A stretch of DNA of 64,000 bases. It comes from Zhongshania sp. R06B22 (GTDB lineage Bacteria; Pseudomonadota; Gammaproteobacteria; Pseudomonadales; Spongiibacteraceae). Shown here piece by piece: positions 8,584 through 18,275 of the stretch. The notes under the pieces were generated by a model. The model worked only from the letters and a program-made list of their open reading frames with translations. It did no database searches and was not told where the DNA came from. Location: assembly GCF_040892595.1 (NCBI RefSeq), contig NZ_JBFRYB010000001.1:2232001-2296000 (forward strand), written 5' to 3'. The translations under genes and the position numbers were made by a program. Numbering within the stretch: position 1 is the stretch's first letter; every line of letters begins with the position of its first letter.

Positions 8584-9750
8584 TTAGTCTCGCCGTAACT
8601 TATCTGATATCCCAATAGGAGTCGGGTAATTTAATACCACAATATACGATGAAGCTATAAAACTAATAATCGCAGTGGCTTGAATAAGGTGCGAAGCCTC
8701 TCTGCCGATCAACACCATGTCTACCGCTACGTAAGCAATAAGCAGTGAAAACTCGCTGATCTGCCCCAGCCGAAAACCCAAATCCCATGAGAGCTTCTTG
8801 GTCTCGCTCATTCCGTGTATTAAGTATCGGAAAATAATCGGCTTCAACGTCAGCATAAGTGTGGCAAGGAGTATTGCCGGTATCAGAATGTCACCGAGTA
8901 GGCCGAGGTCGAATCTCGCGCCAAGTGAAAAGAAGAATAGTATTAGAAAAAAGTCTCTAAGTGGCTTTAGATTGATAGCGATGTATTGTGAAATCGGACT
9001 TGTTGCCAGAGTAATTCCCGCTAGAAAAGCTCCAACCTCGGCAGACAAGCCCAGGCTGTGGGCAGCCTCGCTCATACCCAGGCACCAGCCAATGGCGAGC
9101 AGGAAAATATATTCGTGGAAGCGATCAAAGCGTCTTAGCATTGGCAGAAGAGCATAACGTACAGTGGCGAACGCAAATAAAACCAATATTGGTAAGGCGA
9201 TTAGAGTCCGCAATAAGCTCGTAAAGGAAAATTCGCCTTTGCTCATACTGAATAGAATGAGCAGCACAAAAATGGCTATTAGATCCTGTAATAATAATAG
9301 GCCCACCATGAGTTCGCCGGTGTGACGGTGGTGAAGTGCCGTTGTTGGTAACAGTTTTATGCCGATAATAGTGCTGGAGAACATCATGGCGGCGCCAATC
9401 ACCAAGCTTTCAATTTGAGTAAAACCGAAACTATAAGCAAGACCGAATCCGATCGCCGCAAATGCTAGAGAGCTTGCTAGGGCGACAACGGTCGCTTTTT
9501 TTAGGGTGCTGAGTAGAGATTTCGGTTGCATATCCAAGCCGAGTAGAAATAGCAGGAAGATAATACCGAACTCGGCGATCTCAGCGAGTAGCTTAAGATC
9601 GGTGACCCAGCCAGTGCCGTAGGGGCCGATTATCGCGCCCAAGGCAATATATGCGATTAATAGCGGCTGTCTGGTATAAAGAGCAATTGAGGCCAGAACC
9701 GCCGCACCGCTGAAGATCATGAAAAAAGACGAAGTCAGGCTGGCTTCCAC
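8584..9750 (-). CDS. CPA2-family cation:proton antiporter (KefB-like membrane domain only)
   Basis: An inner-membrane monovalent cation/proton antiporter of 388 residues, very hydrophobic, with about 10-12 predicted membrane segments. Typical CPA2 signatures are GIIFLLFLLGLDMQPKSL near residue 60, MMFSSTIIGIKLL near 120, LLLQDLIAIFVLL near 145 (the conserved Asp pair region), and LSAEVGAFLAGITLA near 235. Unlike KefB/KefC it lacks the C-terminal TrkA-N nucleotide-binding domain, so thiol or nucleotide gating is unlikely. The transported ion (K or Na) cannot be read from the sequence. A 7-bp stem CGGCGAG/CTCGCCG at 8576-8595 spans its stop codon but has no T-run. Confidence 0.85.
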   Translation of the reverse strand: MEASLTSSFFMIFSGAAVLASIALYTRQPLLIAYIALGAIIGPYGTGWVTDLKLLAEIAEFGIIFLLFLLGLDMQPKSLLSTLKKATVVALASSLAFAAIGFGLAYSFGFTQIESLVIGAAMMFSSTIIGIKLLPTTALHHRHTGELMVGLLLLQDLIAIFVLLILFSMSKGEFSFTSLLRTLIALPILVLFAFATVRYALLPMLRRFDRFHEYIFLLAIGWCLGMSEAAHSLGLSAEVGAFLAGITLATSPISQYIAINLKPLRDFFLILFFFSLGARFDLGLLGDILIPAILLATLMLTLKPIIFRYLIHGMSETKKLSWDLGFRLGQISEFSLLIAYVAVDMVLIGREASHLIQATAIISFIASSYIVVLNYPTPIGISDKLRRD

Positions 9751-9828
9751 GCGTTATACCTCAAGCTGTGGCGAATAAAATCATCATCACACAGGCGCAT
9801 GTAGCGAAACAATACGGAAAATAGGAAG

Positions 9829-9852
9829 TGCCGTCATACAGACGGCATTTTT
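9829..9852 (+). terminator. Plus-oriented intrinsic terminator with no plus-strand gene before it
   Basis: The stem TGCCGTC/GACGGCA (9829-9835 and 9841-9847), with a 5-base loop, is followed by TTTTT in the plus direction. Both flanking genes are on the minus strand. On that strand the hairpin is followed by CTTCC, a poor terminator. Confidence 0.6.
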
Positions 9853-9879
9853 GGCGATGTAAGCGGTTTGACAAACAGT

Positions 9880-10359
9880 TTAGCGGCGGCGAAACAGGGG
9901 TAAACGCTGATCAATGCTCGGTTGATATGACTCGGAAAAATCCTGAAAGCTGGCCAGCGATTCTTCAAGGTCATTGTTTTCCAGAGCGAAACTATTGAAA
10001 CCACAGCGGCTCAGGAAGTAGAGTTGGTCGCGAATAAAATCGCCAATCGCGCGCAGCTCACCCTGGTAGCCCAGTTGCTCGCGTAATTCGCGGCCATACG
10101 AAAATCCGCGGCCATCGGCGAATTTAGGAAAATCGACGGCAATAACATCAAAATCCTGTATTTCAGCAGCGAGGGCTTTTGGCGATTCATCGTTGGCAAG
10201 AAATACCGCGATATTGCCCAAGGCTTTGAGCGAGTCTTTATTATTTTGCCACAAGCTCAAGGGCACAATATAGCCACCTGTTTTAGGTAGCTCTTCAGTA
10301 TCGCGCCATACTTGCCATTCATTGGCGCAGATTTTTTGGTCTTTAATAATGTTATGCAT
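9880..10359 (-). CDS. DUF934 protein, sulfite-reductase-associated
   Basis: A cytoplasmic protein of 159 residues of the DUF934 family, regularly encoded directly after cysI in gammaproteobacteria and annotated as an oxidoreductase/sulfur assimilation accessory; its exact role is not established. The start at 10359 (MHNIIKDQ) was chosen over a frame ten codons longer because AAGGAG lies 7 bases upstream and it gives an 8-base overlap with the end of cysI, typical of translational coupling. Family features are VDFPKFADGRGFSYGR near residue 90 and the RAIGDFIRDQLYFLSRCGF helix near 115. The basic C-terminus RRR is unremarkable. Confidence 0.85.
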   Translation of the reverse strand: MHNIIKDQKICANEWQVWRDTEELPKTGGYIVPLSLWQNNKDSLKALGNIAVFLANDESPKALAAEIQDFDVIAVDFPKFADGRGFSYGRELREQLGYQGELRAIGDFIRDQLYFLSRCGFNSFALENNDLEESLASFQDFSESYQPSIDQRLPLFRRR

Positions 10360-11995
10360 AGGCCCGCTCCTTAAAAGGATCAATGCCAACGCGACGGAAT
10401 GTATCTAAAAAGCGTTCTTCCGGCTGGCGTAGATTTACGTAGGTTTCTAATACTTTCTCAATAACGTCCGGCACTTTATCTTGTGCGAAGGAGGGTCCGA
10501 GAATCGATCCAATGGTGGCATTCAGGCCTTGACTGCCGCCCAGTGAGACCTGATAAAACTCCTGACCTTTTTTGTCGACGCCTAATATACCGATATTGCC
10601 GATATGGTGGTGACCGCAGGCGTTCATGCAACCTGAAATATTAAGCTCAATCTCACCTAGATCGTAGACATAATCGATATCATCAAACCGGCGTTGAATC
10701 GCCTCGGCAATGGGAATGGATTTCGCATTAGCCAGTGAGCAGAAGTCGCCGCCGGGGCAGCAAATAATATCGTTTAGCGTGCCGACGGTCGGAGAGGCGA
10801 CCTCGAGCTCTACTAGCTCTTTCCATAAGGCAAAAAGATCGCCTTGTTTGACGTCCGGAAGCACTAAATTCTGATGGTGAGTGCTTCGAATTTCACCAAA
10901 ACCGTAGCGCTCTGATAGGTCAGCTACCGCTTCAAACTGTTCGGCGGTAATGTCGCCGGGAGCAACGCCCACAGTTTTCAGGGCAAGCGTGACAATGCGG
11001 TAACCCGCCACCTTATGTTGGTGGGTATTATGCTGCAGCCAACGAGCAAAATCGGCGTCTTCCAGAGCTAATGCCTGCATGTCTTGCTGGGGCAATGTTT
11101 GGTAGCTTGGCGGGACAAAGAATGATTTGGCGCGGGCGATTTCTTCTTCAGTAAGACTGAGGTCCCCATTTTTGATATGTGCCCATTCTTTTTCTACCTC
11201 GGCTTTAAATGCCTCCGCGCCCATGGCGCGGACTAATATTTTAATCCGAGCCTTAAACTTATTGTCGCGTCGCCCCAGCTGGTTATACACCCGTAATATT
11301 GCTTCCAGGTAGGTTAATAAGTGTTCTGGCTCGAGCTCATCATGAATAAGACTGCCGATCACTGGCGTGCGGCCTAGGCCGCCGCCGACAAACACTTTAA
11401 AGGTGGTGTCGCCCTTCGCGTTGTGTACGATCTGCAAGCCGATATCGTGCATCATTATCGCAGCTCGGTCAGACTCTGAGCCGCAGACCGCTATTTTAAA
11501 TTTGCGCGGTAAAAAGGCGAACTCGGGATGGAAGGTCGACCACTGACGAATAATTTCGCAGTACGGTCGGGCGTCTTCAATCTCGTCTGCGGCAACGCCG
11601 GAAAACTGATCTGCAGTGGTATTACGTATGCAGTTACCGCTGGTTTGAACGGCGTGCATTTCAACTTCAAGTAACTCGGCAAGAATATCGGGCACTTCTT
11701 CTAGCTTTGGCCAGTTTAGCTGTATATTTTGCCGAGTACTGATGTGCGCGTATCCTTTGTCATACTTGCGGCTAATATCCGCGAGCTTGCGTAACTGCGG
11801 CGCATTTAAGGTACCGTAGGGAACCGCGATTCGCATCATTGGCGCTAAACGCTGCACATATAAACCGTTTTGCAAACGCAGTGGCAAGAATTGCTCTTCC
11901 GTAATTTTGCCGTCGAGATAGCGCTGGGTTTGATCGCGAAACTGCGCGACTCGCTGACTGACAATCTGACGGTCAAAGTGGTCGTAAGTGTACAT
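10352..11995 (-). CDS. cysI: Assimilatory nitrite/sulfite reductase, siroheme/4Fe-4S hemoprotein
   Basis: Catalyses the six-electron reduction of sulfite to sulfide in cysteine synthesis. From the ATG at 11995 it is 547 residues; the longer frame adds eleven residues unlike the family, while MYTYDHFDRQ matches the N-terminus I recall for Pseudomonas CysI. Visible are the N-terminal ferredoxin-like half (GLYVQRLAPMMRIAVPYG), the HISTRQNIQLNW segment near 78, GNCIRNTTAD near 120, a second ferredoxin-like half, and the 4Fe-4S/siroheme cysteines in CCPGGDFCSLA near 415 and ISGCMNACGHHH near 455. With DUF934 it forms an operon. No CysJ-type flavoprotein is adjacent, so the electron donor (perhaps ferredoxin) is unknown. 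Confidence 0.93.
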   Translation of the reverse strand: MYTYDHFDRQIVSQRVAQFRDQTQRYLDGKITEEQFLPLRLQNGLYVQRLAPMMRIAVPYGTLNAPQLRKLADISRKYDKGYAHISTRQNIQLNWPKLEEVPDILAELLEVEMHAVQTSGNCIRNTTADQFSGVAADEIEDARPYCEIIRQWSTFHPEFAFLPRKFKIAVCGSESDRAAIMMHDIGLQIVHNAKGDTTFKVFVGGGLGRTPVIGSLIHDELEPEHLLTYLEAILRVYNQLGRRDNKFKARIKILVRAMGAEAFKAEVEKEWAHIKNGDLSLTEEEIARAKSFFVPPSYQTLPQQDMQALALEDADFARWLQHNTHQHKVAGYRIVTLALKTVGVAPGDITAEQFEAVADLSERYGFGEIRSTHHQNLVLPDVKQGDLFALWKELVELEVASPTVGTLNDIICCPGGDFCSLANAKSIPIAEAIQRRFDDIDYVYDLGEIELNISGCMNACGHHHIGNIGILGVDKKGQEFYQVSLGGSQGLNATIGSILGPSFAQDKVPDVIEKVLETYVNLRQPEERFLDTFRRVGIDPFKERAYA

Positions 11996-12369
11996 AGAAA
12001 CCTTTGTCTTAAGAGTTTTGGCGGGCAAAAGCGCGATTCTGCTACGCGCAGCTAAAAACCGGTAGGGATTTTACGCTTAATACCATCTGAGATCACGTAT
12101 TATGGTAGCAATGGTAAAGGCTAAGCCTTTAATGCGCTAACTGATTTTGTGGGTAATGCTTATACGCCATTTCGATAAAGGCAGGAGCGCGCCTAGCATC
12201 TGTGCCGATAGTCTTTGAGTGTGTGATTAAACCGTATTTTACGCGCTCGGAAGGCGTTAATTATATTGCAGCTACGAATTAATCCTAAACAAGTAATCAT
12301 TTCTTGCTACAATAGCGTCGATTTTATGTGCCGAACCTCGGCGTCTTTAACTCGTATTGTGAGGCTCCT
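11996..12369. other. Intergenic region between cysI and the small membrane protein
   Basis: This 374-base stretch separates divergent genes. A TACAAT hexamer at 12308-12313 could be the -10 of the small plus-strand gene. I see no riboswitch, repeat or further open frame with coding character. The cysI promoter must lie here, but no clear CysB site is recognisable. Confidence 0.4.
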
Positions 12370-12489
12370 ATGTCTGATCAAACCCAAGAAGAGCGTGATG
12401 ATAACTTTGCCGATGTCTGCGCTACCATTGCTATTTTCGCCTTAGTTGTCGGTACTTTATACTATTGGCTGAGCGGTATGCCAAGCTAG
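12370..12489 (+). CDS. Small single-pass membrane protein, 39 residues
   Basis: An open frame below usual length cut-offs. ATG at 12370 follows GTGAGG at 12359-12364, and the frame ends in TAG immediately before a strong terminator. The first 16 residues are polar and acidic (MSDQTQEERDDNF). Residues 17-36 form one membrane segment ending in YYWLSG. A ribosome-binding site, start, stop, membrane segment and terminator in register make it a likely real gene. Its function is unknown; many such one-pass microproteins adjust membrane complexes. It converges on the DUF2970 gene, another small membrane protein. Confidence 0.65.
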   Translation: MSDQTQEERDDNFADVCATIAIFALVVGTLYYWLSGMPS

Positions 12490-12511
12490 TACGCTGAGAA
12501 TGTATATAAAA

Positions 12512-12535
12512 AAAGCCGCTTTAGCGGCTTTTTTT
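12512..12535. terminator. Bidirectional terminator between the 39-residue protein gene and DUF2970
   Basis: The stem AAAGCCGC/GCGGCTTT (12512-12519 and 12524-12531) has a TTTA loop, with A residues before it and T residues after it. It serves the converging small genes on either side. Confidence 0.9.
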
Positions 12536-12561
12536 ATGACTTTGGAAATAGCGGTCTTACG

Positions 12562-12771
12562 TTATTTCAATACTATTTGTACTACTGTAAATACGCTTGC
12601 GATAAAGATACCAACAAAGATAATTGCAGTGATGACATAGTTTCTAAACTTTCCATGAGTGAAGTCGCGCTCGCGATTCTTACTGCTCTGGACCCCGAAC
12701 GCCGCTGATATGACGCTACCGATAACGGCCATCATACCGGGCTTTTTTACTTTGTCTTCAGGTTGTTCCAT
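12562..12771 (-). CDS. DUF2970 family small membrane protein
   Basis: A 69-residue protein of the DUF2970 family. The soluble N-terminal part carries the family signature AAFGVQSSKNRERDF at about 24-38, followed by one C-terminal membrane segment of about 20 residues (ITAIIFVGIFIASVF). Function unknown. It lies 54 bases downstream of metH on the same strand and could be read from the metH transcript; a shared terminator lies beyond it. Confidence 0.85.
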   Translation of the reverse strand: MEQPEDKVKKPGMMAVIGSVISAAFGVQSSKNRERDFTHGKFRNYVITAIIFVGIFIASVFTVVQIVLK

Positions 12772-12825
12772 TGGGTGGCCCTTTTTAATAATCGAATCGT
12801 TTAGTACTTAAGATTGGCGCCGCGC

Positions 12826-15800
12826 CTAGGGGTCATAATCCAAACTGGGTGACAACCAACGCTCCATTGTCTTCATTTCCATGCCTTTACGTTGGGCTAT
12901 CGACGTAACTTGATCCTTCCCAATGCGGCCCACCGCAAAATAACGAGATTCGGGATGGGAGTAATAAAATCCGCTCACCGCTGCGGCAGGGTGCATCGCA
13001 AGGTGCTCGGTTAATATAATCCCGGTCTGGTTAGTGGCATCTAACAAGTTAAATAGCGTGGTTTTTTCAGTGTGGTCGGGGCAGGCCGGGTAGCCTGGCG
13101 CTGGACGAATACCCTGATAGCTTTCTTTAATAAGTTCGGCATTACTCAGTTCTTCATCCGGCGAATAGTGCCAGAATTCTTTCCGTACCCGACGATGTAA
13201 GGTCTCCGCAAAGGACTCTGCTAAGCGATCTGCCAAGGCTTTCACCATAATGGAGTTGTAATCGTCGTTGGCTTTCTCATACTCCGCGGCAAGTTGGTCA
13301 GCGCCTAAACCCGTGGTAACAGCAAAGCCACCAACATAGTCGGTAATGCCGCTGTCTTGCGGTGCAATATAATCGGCCAAGCTCATTTGCGGCTTATCGT
13401 CAGGCTTTTGAGCTTGTTGGCGAAGGTGATGAAGGGTGGCAAGCTGCGCTCCACCGTTTGGATCTAATACGGCGATATCATCACTGCCTGAGCGATGGGC
13501 GGGCCAGAAACCGATAACGCCATTGGCCTGCAGTAGCTTGTTGTTTATTAGGTGATCAAGCATCTTTTGGGCATCATCAAATAGATTGCGAGCCGCCTCG
13601 CCGACGGTTTCATCTTGTAAAATCTTGGGGTATTTACCTGCGAGTCCCCAAGATATAAAGAAGGGCGTCCAGTCTATGGTTTCTCGCAATTCTTCCAATG
13701 GGTAGTCTGTGAAGGCGCGCGTGCCAAGGAAAGTGGGCGTTGGCGGGGTGTAGTTATCCCAGTCCCATTGATAGGCCAAGTCGCAGGAAGCCTCGTAAGT
13801 ATGCAGCCGTTTTTTACCCTTGTTGCCTTCCCGGCGCGCGCGCACGCGCTCGTACTCGTCTTTTCTTTCTGCCACAAAAGCGGCCTTGAGATCTTGGCTT
13901 ATGAGCTGAGTTGCCACCGCAACACTGCGCGAGGCGTCAGGTACATAGACTACGGCGTCATTTTTGTACTTGGGTTCAATCTTAACCGCGGTATGGGCCT
14001 TGGATGTGGTTGCCCCGCCAATCATCAGCGGAATAGTAAAACCGAGGCGCTCCATTTCACTGGCCACGTGCACCATTTCGTCTAGGGACGGAGTAATGAG
14101 TCCACTTAGCCCAATAATATCAACGTTCTCGCGTTTGGCAGCTTCCAGTATTTTGTCGCAGGGCACCATTACGCCAAGGTCAATAACCTCAAAGTTATTG
14201 CATTGCAGCACCACGCCGACGATATTTTTTCCGATATCGTGGACGTCGCCTTTTACTGTTGCCATTAGCACTTTGCCGTTGGCCTTCGCGCCGACGCCTT
14301 TGCCTGCTTCAATAAAGGGATTGAGATAGGCAACAGCCTGCTTCATAACGCGGGCAGATTTTACCACCTGTGGCAAAAACATCTTGCCGTCGCCGAATAG
14401 ATCGCCAACTACGTTCATGCCATCCATTAAGGCGCCCTCGATAACATCGATGGGCTTAACGGCGGCCGCGCGAGCGGTTTCTGCATCTTCTTCTATATAT
14501 GTGGAAATACCTTTTACCAGGGCGTGCTCAATGCGCTTATTAACCGGCAGCTCACGCCAGCTAAGGTCTTCTTTGTTCTCGGCGACACTGCCATCACCCT
14601 TATATTTGGCGGCAATATTTAACAGCCGCTCGGTGCTATCGCTGCGACGGTTGAGGATGACGTCTTCAACATGCTCTTTTAACTCGCTAGGTAGATCGTC
14701 ATAAATTGCGAGCTGGTTTGCGTTAACAATACCCATATCCATGCCGGCTTTAATGGCGTGGTATAAAAAGACGGAGTGAATCGCTTCGCGTACCGGATTA
14801 TTGCCGCGGAAGGAGAAAGAGACATTGGACACGCCGCCAGACACCATGGCGTAGGGCAGCTCTTTTTTGATGTAAGCGGTGGCTTCAATAAAGTCCACAG
14901 CATAATTGTTGTGTTCGTCGATGCCGGTCGCAACCGCAAAAATATTGGGGTCGAAGATGATGTCTTGGGGAGGAAAACCAATTTCATCGACCAAAATATC
15001 ATAGCTGCGCTTAGAGATATCCGCCTTGCGCTTGAAGGTGTCGGCTTGACCATCTTCGTCAAAAGCCATAACCACCACAGCAGCGCCGTATTTTAGACAG
15101 GAGCGGGCGCGCTCGCGGAATTCCTGCTCGCCTTCTTTAAGGGATATCGAGTTAACAATGGGCTTGCCTTGAATACATTTTAGGCCGGCCTCGATCACTT
15201 CCCATTTGGAGGAATCGACCATAATAGGCACCCGGCAAATATCGGGTTCTGTTGCCACCAAATTAAGGAATGTGACGATGGCGTGTTGCGCATCGAGCAT
15301 GCCTTCATCCATATTAATATCAATAATCTGGGCGCCATTTTCGACCTGTTGGCGAGCAACGGCTAAAGCGGCGTCGTAATCATTTTCTAATATCAGGCGC
15401 TTGAACGCAGCAGATCCGGTGACGTTACAGCGTTCACCCACATTCACAAACAGAGAGTCTGGGCCGATGTGGAAGGGCTCAAGGCCCGCCAATCTGCAAA
15501 CCGGTTCGCGCTCGGGCAATGGCCTTGGCGCAATACCTTCCATCGCTTCGCCAATCGCTTGAATGTGTGCTGGCGTGGTACCACAGCAGCCACCTACTAA
15601 ATTTAGGAAACCTCGCTGGGCAAACTCCTTGAGCTCATTGTGCATGTCTTCCGGGGTTTCGTCGTATTCGCCAAATTCATTGGGTAAGCCAGCGTTGAAA
15701 TGACCGCTGAAATAGCAATCTGAAGCCTCACAAAGCTCTTCAACAAATGGTCGTATCTCACTGAATCTACGGCCACAATTGGTGCCAATGATTAGAGGTT

Positions 15801-16524
15801 TAGCGTGCGCGATAGAGTTCCAAAACGCCGTGGGTGTTTGCCCGGATAAGGTCCGGCCACTGGTATCGGGAAAGGTCACCGAAATCATAATAGGCCGCTT
15901 TTGACCGCTGTCCTCAAAGTATTGCAGTACTGCGTAGACCGCCGCTTTCGCGTTTAAGCTATCGAACACAGTCTCTATCATCAAAATATCAGCGCCGCCG
16001 TCGATCAGGCCGCGCGTCGCAGCGTAGTAGTTTTCAACCAGTTGATCGAAATTAATATTTCGGGCGCCAGGGTCATTCACATCGGGTGAAATAGACGCAG
16101 TGCGGGGGGTGGGACCGATAACGCCGGCAACGAAGCGTGGTTTGGCAGGGTTTTTTGCGGTTTCGGCGTCAGCGACTTCGCGGGCTAATTCGGCGCCAGC
16201 GCGGTTTAGTTCCTCGGCAATCTCGCCCAACTCGTAATCGTCTTGGGCTACAGCGGTGGAATTAAAGGTATTGGTTTCGATAACATCGGCGCCAGAGTCA
16301 AGATAGGCTTGATGGATTTCACGAATAACGTCTGGTCGAGTCAGTGTTAGTAGATCGTTATTGCCTTTTAAATCCTTATGGAAGTCTGCGAAGCGTGGCC
16401 CACGATAATCCATTTCCTCAAGCTTATAACTTTGGATCAAGCTGCCCATCGCGCCGTCGATAATCAATATCCGGTTTTGGAGGGCTTGAGTAAGTTGGGT
16501 GATGCGGGACGTGGACTGGCTCAT
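12826..16524 (-). CDS. metH: Cobalamin-dependent methionine synthase
   Basis: Transfers a methyl group from 5-methyltetrahydrofolate via cobalamin to homocysteine. From ATG 16524 it has 1232 residues, the usual size; the 33 extra codons of the longer frame are unlike the family. Domains in order are: homocysteine domain (about 8-330, zinc cysteines C250 and C313-C314), pterin domain ([13 protein letters not shown] near 365), cobalamin cap and binding domain ([11 protein letters not shown] with the cobalt-ligand His at 762), and a C-terminal S-adenosylmethionine reactivation domain ([12 protein letters not shown] near 1145). The loop after C250 reads GRRFSE where the family has ALGPDE; a compensated double frameshift could explain this. 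It is divergent from nfuA. Confidence 0.95.
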   Translation of the reverse strand: MSQSTSRITQLTQALQNRILIIDGAMGSLIQSYKLEEMDYRGPRFADFHKDLKGNNDLLTLTRPDVIREIHQAYLDSGADVIETNTFNSTAVAQDDYELGEIAEELNRAGAELAREVADAETAKNPAKPRFVAGVIGPTPRTASISPDVNDPGARNINFDQLVENYYAATRGLIDGGADILMIETVFDSLNAKAAVYAVLQYFEDSGQKRPIMISVTFPDTSGRTLSGQTPTAFWNSIAHAKPLIIGTNCGRRFSEIRPFVEELCEASDCYFSGHFNAGLPNEFGEYDETPEDMHNELKEFAQRGFLNLVGGCCGTTPAHIQAIGEAMEGIAPRPLPEREPVCRLAGLEPFHIGPDSLFVNVGERCNVTGSAAFKRLILENDYDAALAVARQQVENGAQIIDINMDEGMLDAQHAIVTFLNLVATEPDICRVPIMVDSSKWEVIEAGLKCIQGKPIVNSISLKEGEQEFRERARSCLKYGAAVVVMAFDEDGQADTFKRKADISKRSYDILVDEIGFPPQDIIFDPNIFAVATGIDEHNNYAVDFIEATAYIKKELPYAMVSGGVSNVSFSFRGNNPVREAIHSVFLYHAIKAGMDMGIVNANQLAIYDDLPSELKEHVEDVILNRRSDSTERLLNIAAKYKGDGSVAENKEDLSWRELPVNKRIEHALVKGISTYIEEDAETARAAAVKPIDVIEGALMDGMNVVGDLFGDGKMFLPQVVKSARVMKQAVAYLNPFIEAGKGVGAKANGKVLMATVKGDVHDIGKNIVGVVLQCNNFEVIDLGVMVPCDKILEAAKRENVDIIGLSGLITPSLDEMVHVASEMERLGFTIPLMIGGATTSKAHTAVKIEPKYKNDAVVYVPDASRSVAVATQLISQDLKAAFVAERKDEYERVRARREGNKGKKRLHTYEASCDLAYQWDWDNYTPPTPTFLGTRAFTDYPLEELRETIDWTPFFISWGLAGKYPKILQDETVGEAARNLFDDAQKMLDHLINNKLLQANGVIGFWPAHRSGSDDIAVLDPNGGAQLATLHHLRQQAQKPDDKPQMSLADYIAPQDSGITDYVGGFAVTTGLGADQLAAEYEKANDDYNSIMVKALADRLAESFAETLHRRVRKEFWHYSPDEELSNAELIKESYQGIRPAPGYPACPDHTEKTTLFNLLDATNQTGIILTEHLAMHPAAAVSGFYYSHPESRYFAVGRIGKDQVTSIAQRKGMEMKTMERWLSPSLDYDP

Positions 16525-16674
16525 GGATATCCTGATAATTAAAACAATTAAAGTGCTAAAGCGCGTCTCGGACTGTGGCCGGAAAGGGCTTCGTGGTAAA
16601 CTCTGTAATTCTAACAGATACACGGCCCAGCATTGAAATTGTTTGGCAAAACAGCGAGATATACAGAGGTTATT

Positions 16675-17277
16675 ATGTCAACAGAGCAAACAGCCGTTAA
16701 TGTGACGATCACAGAGCCCGCCCAAGACTACCTTGCGGATCTCTTAACAAAGCAGGACGACGTGATCGGCGTGCGGGTGTTCATCACACAGCCAGGTACT
16801 CCAAAAGCCGAGACCTGTATTGCCTATTGCCGCGAAGGTGATATGACCGATAATGATGAGGTGCGCGATTACCCCAAATTCAAAGCCTTCTTTGAGGGGC
16901 GCAGTATTCCCTTCTTAGACGATGCGTTTATCGATTACTCAAAAGATCGCATGGGTGGTCAGCTAACTATTAAAGCGCCGAATGCGCGCCTACCTAGGGT
17001 AGACGCAAATAGTCCACTGGAAGATCAAGTTAACTATGTTCTATATAACGAAGTAAATCCTTCGCTGGCAGCGCACGGTGGTGAAGTGTCGTTACAGGAA
17101 CTCACTGACGACAACTTTGCCATCTTGAAATTCGGCGGCGGCTGCCAAGGCTGCGGCATGGTAGATGTGACGCTGAAAGAAGGTGTTGAAAAAACCTTGA
17201 TTGAAAAAGTGCCAGGCTTAGCGGGCGTTAAAGATACGACCGACCACAGCAATACTGAAAATGCGTATTTTAAATAG
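16675..17277 (+). CDS. nfuA: Fe/S biogenesis protein NfuA
   Basis: A scaffold/carrier that delivers 4Fe-4S clusters to apoproteins, including under oxidative stress. The ATG at 16675 follows AGAGG and gives 200 residues, close to the usual 190-200; the longer frame starts with TTG and adds 14 untypical residues. The N-terminal half (about 10-105) is a degenerate A-type carrier domain. The C-terminal Nfu domain (about 115-195) holds [17 protein letters not shown] and the cluster-binding C-x2-C in [19 protein letters not shown]. It is monocistronic, between a divergent metH and a terminator. Confidence 0.95.
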   Translation: MSTEQTAVNVTITEPAQDYLADLLTKQDDVIGVRVFITQPGTPKAETCIAYCREGDMTDNDEVRDYPKFKAFFEGRSIPFLDDAFIDYSKDRMGGQLTIKAPNARLPRVDANSPLEDQVNYVLYNEVNPSLAAHGGEVSLQELTDDNFAILKFGGGCQGCGMVDVTLKEGVEKTLIEKVPGLAGVKDTTDHSNTENAYFK

Positions 17278-17308
17278 CGTCAAGCCCTAGCGCTCGACAC
17301 GTCAATGC

Positions 17309-17342
17309 AGCCAAGCCAAGCACTTTTTGGCTTGGCTTTTTT
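17309..17342 (+). terminator. Rho-independent terminator of nfuA
   Basis: The stem AGCCAAGCCA/TGGCTTGGCT (17309-17318 and 17328-17337) is followed by TTTTT. It ends 14 bases before the thioesterase start, which argues against longer starts for that gene. Confidence 0.9.
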
Positions 17343-17355
17343 AGAGAAGTCCAGT

Positions 17356-17775
17356 ATGCAATTACCCCATTCGCGCACCAATATTCAGGTGCGGTTTTCT
17401 GACCTTGATATGTTAGGTCACGTATCTAATAGCTACTACGCGCAGTATTTCGATTTGGCGCGGGTGACATTTTTTAGAAATATCGAGAAATTATGTGTTC
17501 GTCCCCATGTGCAGTACGTTGTCGCTAGCGTAAAAATGGATATGCTGCGGGAGATTCGTTTCGACCACAATGTGGTGGTGGATACCTGGTGTTCAAAGAA
17601 GGGCAATAAAAGCATGACCATTGAGCATGTTATCTATGCCAATGGTCAAAAAGCGACCACCTGCCAAACCGTACTGGTGGGCTTTGATCGTGAAACTCGC
17701 AGTTCTACCGTCTTGCCAAATGATTGGGAAACGACGGATCTCAGTGGTGTCGTGCCACCGTCAATAGCGACTTAG
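17356..17775 (+). CDS. Acyl-CoA thioesterase, 4-hydroxybenzoyl-CoA thioesterase (hot-dog) family
   Basis: Predicted to hydrolyse acyl-CoA thioesters in the cytoplasm. I start at ATG 17356, beyond the nfuA terminator; an ATG-free longer frame would run through that hairpin. The 139 residues match the family. VRFSDLDMLGHVSNSYYAQYFDLAR (residues about 12-36, given here as its two halves FSDLDMLGHV and NSYYAQYFD) is the active-site helix, with the catalytic Asp in DLDMLGHV. The substrate is unknown. The YchJ-like gene follows 11 bases downstream, so the two may share a transcript. Confidence 0.85.
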   Translation: MQLPHSRTNIQVRFSDLDMLGHVSNSYYAQYFDLARVTFFRNIEKLCVRPHVQYVVASVKMDMLREIRFDHNVVVDTWCSKKGNKSMTIEHVIYANGQKATTCQTVLVGFDRETRSSTVLPNDWETTDLSGVVPPSIAT

Positions 17776-17786
17776 CCTTATACCGC

Positions 17787-18266
17787 ATGACAATAGATAC
17801 ATTAAGCTGCTATTGCGGAAGTGCTAAGCTTTACGGAAATTGTTGTGCTACTTACTTGCGCGGCGAGCAAAAGCCCTCGACCGCTGAAGCGCTTATGCGC
17901 TCTCGATTTACTGCGTTTTGTTTAAAAGATGCAGACTATTTATTGGCAAGCCTACATAAAGAAGCTCGCGCTAAGGAAAGCCGCAAAGCATTGTTGCGCA
18001 GCTTTGGTAATACCCAATGGTGCTCATTAAGAGTTATTCGATGTCAGCAAGGTGCGCCGGGGCAGCAGCGTGGTGAGGTTGAATTTGCCGCTTTTTATCT
18101 TGATGGTGACATCGGCGGCCAGCTCCATGAGCGCTCGCGCTTCGTTTTTGAAGAGGGATGCTGGTTTTATGTGGATGGCGATATTTTGCCGCCTATTTCA
18201 CTGGCTAGAAACGAAGCATGTTGGTGTGGAAGCGGGCGTAAGTTAAAGAAGTGTCATCCGGAATAG
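17787..18266 (+). CDS. YchJ/UPF0225 family protein with SEC-C motifs
   Basis: A cytoplasmic protein of 159 residues from ATG 17787, the start that places the first metal-binding motif at the N-terminus as in YchJ. CYCGSAKLYGNCC near residue 8 and the C-terminal CWCGSGRKLKKCHPE are two SEC-C-type zinc-binding motifs flanking a central NTF2-like domain (about 30-135; EALMRSRFTAFCLKDADYLL, FAAFYLDG). The biochemical role of the family is not known to me. It overlaps nothing and is 9 bases from the phosphodiesterase gene behind it. Confidence 0.88.
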   Translation: MTIDTLSCYCGSAKLYGNCCATYLRGEQKPSTAEALMRSRFTAFCLKDADYLLASLHKEARAKESRKALLRSFGNTQWCSLRVIRCQQGAPGQQRGEVEFAAFYLDGDIGGQLHERSRFVFEEGCWFYVDGDILPPISLARNEACWCGSGRKLKKCHPE

Positions 18267-18275
18267 GGGCGTCGA

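Noticed and set aside
16525..16674. Possible cobalamin or SAM riboswitch upstream of metH
   Set aside because: The divergent metH/nfuA gap is only 150 bases and shows no B12-box-like or SAM riboswitch core.
17305..17355. Longer N-terminus for the hot-dog thioesterase
   Set aside because: The extra codons run through the nfuA terminator hairpin; the ATG at 17356 gives the normal family N-terminus.
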